From positions 237,506 through 301,505 of the forward strand of contig OZ219936.1 of NCBI GenBank assembly GCA_964291465.2: a stretch of DNA of 64,000 bases, given 5' to 3'. The notes beneath the pieces were generated by a model that made no database searches, was not told where the DNA came from, and saw only the letters and a list, made by a program, of their open reading frames with translations. This document shows positions 17,331 to 24,105 of the stretch, one piece after another. Numbering within the stretch: the first letter of the stretch is position 1; each line of letters begins with the position of its first letter. The position numbers and the translations under genes are program-made. The stretch is from JAGWBJ01 sp964291465 (lineage in GTDB: Bacteria > Chloroflexota > Dehalococcoidia > Lucifugimonadales > JAGWBF01).

Positions 17331-18440
17331 ATGTCCAGGATCAAGGTCCTAACAGCGCTGCTGCTCGCGGGACTATTCGCTCTTCTAATTCCTCTGTCCA
17401 TAGTGCTGGCCCAGGACGCCAGCGGCACGGCCAGCGTGCAGGACAGCGACAGCACCGAGTACAGCAACCGGCTGAGCGACCAGCTATCTATCGAGCTGAT
17501 GGACCTCGATGCCCTTCCCCCCAACATGGCCTACGAGGGCTGGCTCGTCTCCGACGACGGCAGCCGCAAGGAGAGCGCCGGGATTCTCGTGACCGACGCC
17601 AACGGCGCCGTGAGCCAGACCTTCGGGCTCATGGCCGACGGCGAGGCGACCGGCGAGAACCTGTTCGCTGCTTTCGACAAGTTCGTTATCACCGTGGAGC
17701 CGGTGCCCGACTCCGATCCCGGGCCCTCGGACGAGATCGAGGCCATTCACCAGAAGCCCATGGGGGCCATGGCCCACATCAGGAGCCTGACCTATTCCGC
17801 CGAAGGCAACCCGGCCTACGGGTCAGGGAACTTCCATGAAGGTACTCCCAAGGGCAGCGCCGTTGGTCTCCGAGAGCAGGTCGGGGTGGCCATCCAGCAC
17901 ACCGAACTGGGCTTCGAGGCCTCCGAGCTTGAGATGGTTCAGCAGCACGCCTGCCACGTCGTGAATGTCATCGACGGCGCTGGCGGAGCCAACTACGACG
18001 CCGCCTGCGGTGACCCGGGAGACGGGACCGGCATCCTCAACTACTCCGACTCCACGGCGGCGCAAGCCGGGATGGCCGCTGCTGCGGCGCCGGACGAGGC
18101 CGTCATAGTCGCCAACGGCCAGCTGGCCATCGAGGGAGCCAATGCCGCCGCCAAGTCGGCCACCCAGGCAAAGGCCGAAGCCATGGCAGCCATGGCCAGC
18201 ACGGACGTCGCGGTCGGCAAGATACACATAGGCAATGCCAGGGACATCCTGAACAAGGCCATGGGCGAGGCCTCGGGCGCCTACACGGCGTCCCAGGCGA
18301 TGGGCACTTACAGCATCGCCCCGCCGCCGGACACGGGCGACTACAACGTCCCCACTATGGCCCTCCTGTCCCTGCTGATAGGAGCCGCGCTCCTGGTCAG
18401 CGGCGCGCTGGTCCTCCGACGCAACAGGGCTACGACCTAA
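17331..18440 (+). CDS. Secreted protein with RskA-like anti-sigma C-domain and C-terminal membrane anchor
   Basis: 369 residues. A signal peptide covers residues 1-27 (LLLAGLFALLIPLSIVLA then QDAS). Residues about 55-125 (YEGWLVSDDGSRKESAGILV, ending FDKFVITVEPVPDSDPGPS) resemble the extracytoplasmic C-terminal domain of RskA-type anti-sigma factors. The middle part is an alanine-rich helical stretch (ANAAAKSATQAKAEAMAAMAS). The end has one hydrophobic segment (TMALLSLLIGAALLVSGALVL) and the basic tail RRNRATT, so it is likely anchored at the C-terminus. No zinc-binding anti-sigma N-domain or sigma factor is nearby, so the RskA-like part is probably a surface module. It has its own promoter and a strong terminator. 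Confidence 0.8.
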   Translation: MSRIKVLTALLLAGLFALLIPLSIVLAQDASGTASVQDSDSTEYSNRLSDQLSIELMDLDALPPNMAYEGWLVSDDGSRKESAGILVTDANGAVSQTFGLMADGEATGENLFAAFDKFVITVEPVPDSDPGPSDEIEAIHQKPMGAMAHIRSLTYSAEGNPAYGSGNFHEGTPKGSAVGLREQVGVAIQHTELGFEASELEMVQQHACHVVNVIDGAGGANYDAACGDPGDGTGILNYSDSTAAQAGMAAAAAPDEAVIVANGQLAIEGANAAAKSATQAKAEAMAAMASTDVAVGKIHIGNARDILNKAMGEASGAYTASQAMGTYSIAPPPDTGDYNVPTMALLSLLIGAALLVSGALVLRRNRATT

Positions 18441-18462
18441 CTCCAACGCAGGTAACTGACCG

Positions 18463-18492
18463 CAAGGGGCGGGTCCTCGGACCCGCCCCTTG
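18463..18492 (+). terminator. Rho-independent-type terminator
   Basis: Perfect GC-rich stem: left arm 18463-18474 (CAAGGGGCGGGT), right arm 18481-18492, with the intervening CCTCGG able to extend the stem to a tight loop. Followed by CCTTTGG rather than a long T-run. It lies 22 bases after the stop of the secreted protein gene. Confidence 0.75.
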
Positions 18493-18495
18493 CCT

Positions 18496-18524
18496 TTGGC
18501 GGCCCCTCGTGGCTCTGATACAAT
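18496..18524 (+). promoter_or_regulatory. Promoter of the amidohydrolase gene
   Basis: -35 TTGGCG (18496-18501), 17-base spacer, -10 TACAAT (18519-18524) with TGA in front (extended -10). Start of transcription near 18531, about 30 bases before ATG 18561. It begins directly after the terminator of the preceding gene. Confidence 0.65.
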
Positions 18525-18560
18525 TACCGCGCCCCGACCATACGTCGCCAGGGAGGACAA

Positions 18561-19790
18561 ATGAAAGCGTTCACCGGAGGCACACTCATCGACGGCACCG
18601 GCGCCGGTCCCCTGCGGGATACAACCGTAGTAGTCGGTGACGACGGGCGTATACAGGCAGTGGGGCGAACCGGAGGAGTGCAGGTCCCGGCCGGGGCCGA
18701 CGTGGTCGACGTGTCCGGCAAGACGTTGCTGCCCGGCCTGATCGACTGCCACGACCACCTGGGCGTACACGAATACGACCTGTGGGGTCGTTGGGGTCTC
18801 GGAGAGCCCGGGAGCACACGTCATCTTCGGACCGCCAGGGTCCTGGAGCAGACGCTAATGAGCGGCTACACCACGGTCCGCGACGCCGGTTGGCTGGACG
18901 CGGGCTTCAGGCTCGCCATCGAGGAGGGACTTATCGCCGGGCCGCGCCTCCAGGTCGCCGTGGGCCCGATATCCGCCACCGGTGGTCTGGCGGACAAGAG
19001 CAGCCCCTCGGGACACCATCCTCCCATCCAGGCGGACCCAAGCCTCCCCGACGGCGTCGCCGACGGAGTGGACGAGGTGCGGGCCATGGTCAGGGAGATG
19101 GTCCGAGTGGGAGCGGACGTGATAAAGTTCGCCACCACCGGCGGCGCGGCCTCCAGGCGTGGCCACGGCCCCAAGGACATCGAGTACGGCCTGGACGAGG
19201 TGCAGGCCTTGGTACAGGAGGCCCACGCCATGGGCAGGCGCGCCATGTGCCACGCCCTGGGCGGACCCGGCCTCCGCAACGCCATCGAAGCGGGCGCCAA
19301 CTCCATAGAGCACGGCACCTACCTGGACGAGGACCCGGACCTGGTCAAGATGATGGCCGACAAGGGGACCTTCTTTGTGCCCACCCTCAGCGTCTACGTG
19401 TTCCACGGCACCAGGGGCACGCCCCACGGACGGGAGCGGGCCCGCGTCCTGCGTGAGCACCACGTGGAGAGCATCCAGAGAGCCCTGGCGGCAGGGGTCA
19501 AGGTGGTGGCCGGGACCGACGCGGGGGGGTGGGGACACCCCAACAACGCCATGGAGATAAAGTGCCTGGTGGATGCCGGCATGACGCCCATGCAGGCCCT
19601 CGTCGCCGCGACGGGATGGGCCGCCGAGTGCCTGGGTCTGGAGAAGGAGACCGGTACGGTCCAGGCGGGAAAGTGGGCGGACTTGGTGGTCGTGGACGGC
19701 GACCCGTTGAAGGACGTTGCCATCCTCCAGGACGCGGAGCGGGTCAAACTGGTTATGAAGGAGGGGACCGCCTACGTAGACCGGCTATGA
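18561..19790 (+). CDS. Metal-dependent amidohydrolase (imidazolonepropionase/prolidase-like)
   Basis: 409 residues. The amidohydrolase barrel is complete: metal-binding HxH in LIDCHDHLGVH, a Lys in VIKFATTGG likely to be carbamylated, His in CHALGGPG, His in SIEHGTYLDED, and Asp in GTDAGGWGHPN. The C-terminus returns to the small beta domain (GTVQAGKWADLVVVDGDPL). Related enzymes hydrolyse cyclic amides, N-acyl dipeptides or organophosphates. No signal peptide, so cytoplasmic. AGGGAGG lies 5 bases before ATG. The gene overlaps the convergent folB by 19 bases. Substrate unknown. Confidence 0.93.
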   Translation: MKAFTGGTLIDGTGAGPLRDTTVVVGDDGRIQAVGRTGGVQVPAGADVVDVSGKTLLPGLIDCHDHLGVHEYDLWGRWGLGEPGSTRHLRTARVLEQTLMSGYTTVRDAGWLDAGFRLAIEEGLIAGPRLQVAVGPISATGGLADKSSPSGHHPPIQADPSLPDGVADGVDEVRAMVREMVRVGADVIKFATTGGAASRRGHGPKDIEYGLDEVQALVQEAHAMGRRAMCHALGGPGLRNAIEAGANSIEHGTYLDEDPDLVKMMADKGTFFVPTLSVYVFHGTRGTPHGRERARVLREHHVESIQRALAAGVKVVAGTDAGGWGHPNNAMEIKCLVDAGMTPMQALVAATGWAAECLGLEKETGTVQAGKWADLVVVDGDPLKDVAILQDAERVKLVMKEGTAYVDRL

Positions 19791-20164
19791 TCCCCCGATG
19801 ACCTGGTGCGGTACACCTCCACCGCGGCCCCCGATAGCACTCCCCCCTTGATGGGCGGGCGGGTCTTCTTGACCCTCACCCTGACCGCCTTCAATGGGAA
19901 GCGGTCCAGGCAACGTCCGGCGATGCCTTCGGCCAGGGACTCCAGCAGGCTCCTTGGCTCCGAGTCCATGACCTCTTTTACGACTCGATAAAGGTGCGTG
20001 TAGCTCACCGTATCGTCCCTGGAGTCCGAAGAGCCCGCAGCCGCCAGGTCCAGCTCGGCCTCCAAGTCGACCTGGAAGGGCTGGCCCAGGGACTGCTCCT
20101 CGGGACCTCCCCCGTGATAGGCGTAGAAGGACATCGCCTCCAGAATTATCCGGTCAGAGGCCAC
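19772..20164 (-). CDS. folB: Dihydroneopterin aldolase
   Basis: 130 residues. FolB splits 7,8-dihydroneopterin into 6-hydroxymethyl-dihydropterin and glycolaldehyde in folate synthesis. The family motif FYAYHGGGPEEQSLGQPFQVDLEAELD holds the conserved Glu of the pterin site; VRVKKTRPPI carries the catalytic Lys. It starts at GTG 20164. The next folate genes, folK and folP, are 11 kb away at 31542-32950, so the pathway is split. The 3' end overlaps the end of the convergent amidohydrolase gene by 19 bases. A short tail after the core (RTRSSGDHSRST) results from this overlap. Confidence 0.9.
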   Translation of the reverse strand: MASDRIILEAMSFYAYHGGGPEEQSLGQPFQVDLEAELDLAAAGSSDSRDDTVSYTHLYRVVKEVMDSEPRSLLESLAEGIAGRCLDRFPLKAVRVRVKKTRPPIKGGVLSGAAVEVYRTRSSGDHSRST

Positions 20165-20226
20165 TCACATCCCCATCCGGGCCCGTGGTCACCTGTCTCC
20201 CCCCGGTTTGCCGGCATCGACGGCGC

Positions 20227-21117
20227 TCAAGCCTCGACCGCTCCGCTTCGCCCGGCCATCTCCCGGGCAAGGGCGAGGAGGTTCCGGGCACGCTTGACCA
20301 CGGGCACGTCTATCATATTCCCGTCCAGGGAAGTGGAGCCCATGCCCGCCAACTCGGCCTCCTCCCACACTTGGACCACGCGCCGGGCATACTCCAGCTC
20401 CTGCGGGCTGGGGCTGAACATCTCGTTTATTATGTCAATCTGCGCGGGATGGATGGCGAACTTGCCCCTGTATCCCAGGCCCCTGACGAGCCCCACGTCC
20501 CTCCTCAGCCCCTCGGGGTCCTGGTAGCGGACGTATGGGCTGTCCAGCGCCGGCAGCCCCGCGGCCCGGGCCGCGATGGCCACCATCGCCCTGGGCAAGT
20601 AGACCTCCTGTCCCTCGTCGGTCCGCCGGATACCCATGTCGTCCGTGTAGTCCTCGGCGCCAAAGGCCAAGGCCACGACCCTGTCGGAGGCCGCAGCCAT
20701 CTCCCCCACGGCCATGACCGCCCGCGCGTTCTCTATCCACGGGACCAGCTTCAACGTCCCGGGTTCCAGTCCGGCTTGGGCCTCCGCCACGTCCACCAGC
20801 CGGTGGCACTCCCGGACGTCCAGGGCCGACTCGCCCTTGCCTATGCTGACGCCGTAGAGGTGCGGCCCCACCACCGCCGAGAGCTCGTCGCGAGTCAGCC
20901 CGGTGTCCAGGGAGTTCAGCCGGACCATGACCTTCCTGCCCCGCCCGGACAGGGACGGCGCCAGCCTTGCCACTATCTCCCTGGCGTTGACCTTCTCGCC
21001 CGGCGGCACCGAGTCCTCCAGGTCCGCCACGATGACGTCGGCATCGAAGGACCGGGCCTTCTCCAGCATGTTCGGACGGTTGCCGGGTACGAAGATCAGG
21101 CTCCTGAGCAGGTCCAC
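20227..21117 (-). CDS. CitE-like lyase (HpcH/HpaI aldolase/citrate lyase beta family)
   Basis: 296 residues, typical of stand-alone CitE-like proteins such as malyl/citramalyl-CoA lyase or beta-methylmalyl-CoA lyase. Visible blocks are RSLIFVPGNRPNML at the N-terminus, DADVIVADLEDSV with Asp/Glu residues that bind Mg, VMVRLNSL (Arg for the acid group), LVPWIENARAV carrying the metal-binding Glu, and LAFGAEDYTDDMG. KFAIHPAQIDIINEMF is also characteristic. It starts at GTG 21117 with GGAGG 7 bases upstream. No citrate lyase alpha or gamma genes are near, so a citrate lyase complex is unlikely. Confidence 0.9.
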   Translation of the reverse strand: MDLLRSLIFVPGNRPNMLEKARSFDADVIVADLEDSVPPGEKVNAREIVARLAPSLSGRGRKVMVRLNSLDTGLTRDELSAVVGPHLYGVSIGKGESALDVRECHRLVDVAEAQAGLEPGTLKLVPWIENARAVMAVGEMAAASDRVVALAFGAEDYTDDMGIRRTDEGQEVYLPRAMVAIAARAAGLPALDSPYVRYQDPEGLRRDVGLVRGLGYRGKFAIHPAQIDIINEMFSPSPQELEYARRVVQVWEEAELAGMGSTSLDGNMIDVPVVKRARNLLALAREMAGRSGAVEA

Positions 21118-21156
21118 TGCAGCCTCCTAGCAATGGGAGGGAACGGGTTGGATGGG

Positions 21157-21165
21157 AGTATAGCA
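21157..21165 (-). promoter_or_regulatory. Extended -10 promoter of the CitE-like gene
   Basis: Minus strand TGCTATACT: -10 TATACT at 21157-21162 with TGC upstream. A poor -35 (TTTCAC) lies 17 bases further up. Transcription would start near 21150, about 33 bases before the GTG start. Confidence 0.55.
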
Positions 21166-21188
21166 CCCCACCAGAGCGGGTGAAAAGA

Positions 21189-22691
21189 CTACGCACCGTC
21201 GTCGGACGCGGCGCCCACGGGGTGGGCCGCCGGCCTCAGCAGGGGTGTCGGCCGGCCGTAGAAGGTGAGAAGGGTCCCCGCGACTATGATGCCCGTCACC
21301 ACCAGCGCGGCGGTCTGAAGGCCCCGTACGTAGTAGGTCTGGCTCTCGCCCGGCGCCAGGAGATCGACGGCAGCCGGCAGCACGAGTCCCATGGCGGAGG
21401 CGGCGATGGTCGCGCCCAGCGTGTGCCCAACCTGCCTGGTGGTCTCGATCATGCCGGAGGCGAAGCCGCGGTTGATCAGGGGCACCGAGTTCATGATCAC
21501 CGCGTTGTTGACGTTCTGGAACATGGCCACGCCCAGGGCCGCCGGCGCCATCAGAACTGGAATGAGCCAGAAGGAGACCCTGAGAGCCAGGGTTCCCAAC
21601 AAGATGATGCCCAGGGCGATGAGGACCATGGCAACGGGCCTCAGGAACTTGGGCCGGTACTTGTCGTAGTACCAGCCAGCCACGATGGGAACGAACATGC
21701 CGAATATCTCCTGGGGGACGAGCACCCAGAGGACGTATATCGGGTCGAGCCCGAAACCCCGCTCGACCACGATGGGCATGAGGGTCATCACCGCCAGCAT
21801 GGACAGATGGAAGGTCATGTTGGAGAACAGCGCGGCAGAGAACAGCTTGAACCGGAACAGACCGAAGTCCATGAACGGCTGCTTGATGCGCACCTGCACC
21901 ACGAAGAAGAGGGCCAGCAGGGCAACGAACAGCAGATGCATGGGAACGTGGTAGCTGAGGGCGTCGGAGCTGGTGAAGGACTCCTCGCCTTCGTGCAGGT
22001 GCATCCCCGACAGGATCAAGGTCGCCACGGCCCCTATGAAGAGGGTCCCGCCGAGCCAGTCCATGGGCACCTGGCTCCGCTGCCAGCGGTCCATCTGCTC
22101 CCGCAAGAGGGGCAGGCCGGCCCATACCGCGAGGAGTCCCAGGGGGATGTAGCTGTAGAACATCAGCCGCCAGCTCAGGAACTGAAGGAAGAGGGCGAAG
22201 GCGATGAGACCCAAAAAGGTGCCGAACCTGGCGGCGATGGTGGGCAACGCAAAGGCCCGCGCCCGCTGGTCCTGGGGAAAGGCGGCAGCCAGGATGGCGT
22301 TGGAGTTGCCGGCGATGAGGGCCGCGCCGAGACCCTGGATGCTCCTCAACACCACGAGCTGTTCCAGGCTCTCCGAGAAGCCGGCCAGGCCCCCCGAGAC
22401 GGTGCCGATGACGGCGCCGGCAAAGAAGACACGCGTGTGCCCGTACCGGTCCCCCAGGCGCGCCGCCAGGAACACGGTGCTCCCCAGGGCCAGGAGCTCG
22501 GCCACCACCACCCACGACGCCGACGCCAGGCTGGTGTCGAAGTGGTCGGCAATGGTGGGAAGTGACAGGGCTACCGGGAAACTGGCCACCTGGACCAGCA
22601 GGTAGGCCATGCTGAGGGCGACGAGGACGCGGCGCTTGTACGGGGTGTCGAACAGCTCGCCGTAGTTGTCCAGCAGTCTCAAGCGCCGCAC
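21189..22691 (-). CDS. MFS transporter, DHA2 (EmrB/QacA-like) family
   Basis: 500 residues with 13-14 hydrophobic segments, the length of the 14-span DHA2 drug:H+ antiporters. Motif A appears as LGSTVFLAARLGDRYGHTRVFF, and LRSIQGLGAALIAGNSNAILAAAFP is the common TM4-5 stretch. Usually the family exports hydrophobic drugs or organic ions. The start is GTG 22691. It ends 71 bp upstream of the CitE-like gene on the same strand, but that gene has its own promoter. Divergent from the flavin reductase gene. No TetR/MarR regulator is adjacent. Confidence 0.9.
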   Translation of the reverse strand: MRRLRLLDNYGELFDTPYKRRVLVALSMAYLLVQVASFPVALSLPTIADHFDTSLASASWVVVAELLALGSTVFLAARLGDRYGHTRVFFAGAVIGTVSGGLAGFSESLEQLVVLRSIQGLGAALIAGNSNAILAAAFPQDQRARAFALPTIAARFGTFLGLIAFALFLQFLSWRLMFYSYIPLGLLAVWAGLPLLREQMDRWQRSQVPMDWLGGTLFIGAVATLILSGMHLHEGEESFTSSDALSYHVPMHLLFVALLALFFVVQVRIKQPFMDFGLFRFKLFSAALFSNMTFHLSMLAVMTLMPIVVERGFGLDPIYVLWVLVPQEIFGMFVPIVAGWYYDKYRPKFLRPVAMVLIALGIILLGTLALRVSFWLIPVLMAPAALGVAMFQNVNNAVIMNSVPLINRGFASGMIETTRQVGHTLGATIAASAMGLVLPAAVDLLAPGESQTYYVRGLQTAALVVTGIIVAGTLLTFYGRPTPLLRPAAHPVGAASDDGA

Positions 22692-22833
22692 CCGGTCATA
22701 GTAAGACAGTCCTCTCCCGACCCACGCTGCTCACGGCAAAGGGCGCGGCCAGTATATCAGCCACGCCTATCAGGGTCAAAGAGAGATTTGGTCCACGCCG
22801 GTCGGGTCTGGAGCAAAAAGCGGCCGTCTCCGC

Positions 22834-22839
22834 TATAAT
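22834..22839 (+). promoter_or_regulatory. Candidate -10 of the flavin reductase gene
   Basis: A consensus TATAAT, with no good -35 at 16-18 bases upstream. It would start transcription near 22846, only 15-21 bases before the TTG start codon, leaving just room for the AGGGGG ribosome-binding site. Confidence 0.45.
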
Positions 22840-22866
22840 GGGCGGAAACGCAGCAGGGGGTTGGCC

Positions 22867-23355
22867 TTGGTCGCCAAAGACGAGTTTCGCCACTGCATGT
22901 CCGAGTTCGCGACGGGGGTCACCGTGGTGACCACCCTGGACGAGGCCGGCCAGGTCCACGGCATGAGCGCCAACTCCTTCACCTCCGTATGCCTGGAGCC
23001 GCCCCTGGTGCTGATATGCGTGGGGCACAGCACCAACACCTTCGGGTTCGTCGAGAGGAACAAGCGCTTCGGAGTCAACGTGCTCAGCGCCCAGCAGGAG
23101 GACATCGGCAGATACTTCGCGCGCAGGCCGGAAGACCGGCACGACGACGTCGACTACGAGTACACCATGTCGCCTGGAGGGGTGCCGATGCTCAAGGGCG
23201 CCCTGGTCTCCTTCGAGTGTCACGTGGTGAGCTCCCACGTCCACGGCGACCATACGGTCTACGTGGCCGAGGTCAAGGCCGTCGAGCAGGGAGAGCCCAA
23301 CGTTCCTCTCCTCTTCTTCCAAAGCAAGTGGTTCTCCAGCGGCACCATCGGTTGA
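22867..23355 (+). CDS. Flavin reductase-like FMN-binding split-barrel protein
   Basis: 162 residues from TTG 22867; a TTG at 22861 would add two residues but leaves AGGGGG too close. The family reduces free FMN with NAD(P)H and often supplies a separate monooxygenase. The blocks EFATGVTVVTTLDEAG, GMSANSFTSVCLEPPLVLICV and FGVNVLSAQQEDIGRYFA are the classic flavin-binding ones, and FECHVVSSHVHGDHTVYVAEV completes the barrel. The expected partner, a luciferase-like monooxygenase, is present 11 kb away (34651-35703) but is not linked in an operon. Convergent with the following hydrolase. Confidence 0.9.
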   Translation: MVAKDEFRHCMSEFATGVTVVTTLDEAGQVHGMSANSFTSVCLEPPLVLICVGHSTNTFGFVERNKRFGVNVLSAQQEDIGRYFARRPEDRHDDVDYEYTMSPGGVPMLKGALVSFECHVVSSHVHGDHTVYVAEVKAVEQGEPNVPLLFFQSKWFSSGTIG

Positions 23356-23391
23356 CCCCCCGCCAGCGCTGTGGGGGCATGTAGGCCCGGC

Positions 23392-24081
23392 TCAGCCCAG
23401 CCCAGCCAGGAACTCCGCTATGGCCTGGTTAACTTCCCGGTGCCGCTCCAGCTGGACGTAGTGGGTCGCGCCCTCGACGACGGTGAGCCTGGAGTCCTTG
23501 ATCCGATCGGCCAGATAGCTGGAGTATTTGACGGGGGTCATTACGTCCTCCGTCCCGCAGATTATCAGCGCGGGCACACGGATCTCCTGGACCCGTTGCA
23601 TCACGTCGAACCGGTCACAGCAGAGGAGGTCGTTCAGCTTTACGCTGGGACCGACCGCGGCAGAGCGTTGCAACAGGGCCGCGGCCATCTCGGCATCGAT
23701 GCGGGCGTACTCGTTGGCCCGGTTGGCCAGCCATCCCTCCCGGGCATGGACGCCGTCCTCGCAGTCCTTCAGGTACTTGGGGTGCACCCTCAGCCTGGCG
23801 CCCGTCCCGATGAGCACGATGCCCTTAAGCTCGTCGGGGTACTCCAGAGCGTACATCTGGGTGATGGCCCCGCCCATGGAGTGGCCGCACAGCACCACGT
23901 CCTCGTATCCCCGGCCCGCGATATACCCGCGGACCCATTCCACGTAGCCCTCGACGCTGGTGCAGGGCAGGCCCGCCGGATGTCCGGGCAGGTCTAGACC
24001 CTCGGCCCCCTCCAGGTCGCGAAGCTGGTAGTGGAAGGACAGGCTCGACTCGCCCGCCCCATGGACGAAGACAGGCTTCAA
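23392..24081 (-). CDS. Alpha/beta hydrolase
   Basis: 229 residues. The oxyanion region VFVHGAGES is right at the N-terminus. The nucleophile elbow is GHSMGG (Ser), the acid is likely Asp in ICGTEDVMTP, and the His is in VEGATHYVQLERH. The family includes esterases, lactonases and C-C hydrolases. The start is TTG 24081, with no good ribosome-binding site, and there is no room for a longer start before the upstream gyrA stop at 24106. It may be translated by coupling to gyrA. Substrate unknown. Confidence 0.88.
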   Translation of the reverse strand: MKPVFVHGAGESSLSFHYQLRDLEGAEGLDLPGHPAGLPCTSVEGYVEWVRGYIAGRGYEDVVLCGHSMGGAITQMYALEYPDELKGIVLIGTGARLRVHPKYLKDCEDGVHAREGWLANRANEYARIDAEMAAALLQRSAAVGPSVKLNDLLCCDRFDVMQRVQEIRVPALIICGTEDVMTPVKYSSYLADRIKDSRLTVVEGATHYVQLERHREVNQAIAEFLAGLG

Positions 24082-24105
24082 TGGGGGGCCAGCCGGCAGC
24101 GGGCC

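Noticed and set aside
18340..18440. C-terminal segment of the RskA-like protein as a sortase LPXTG anchor
   Set aside because: There is a hydrophobic span and basic tail, but no LPXTG or similar motif before it and no sortase gene nearby.
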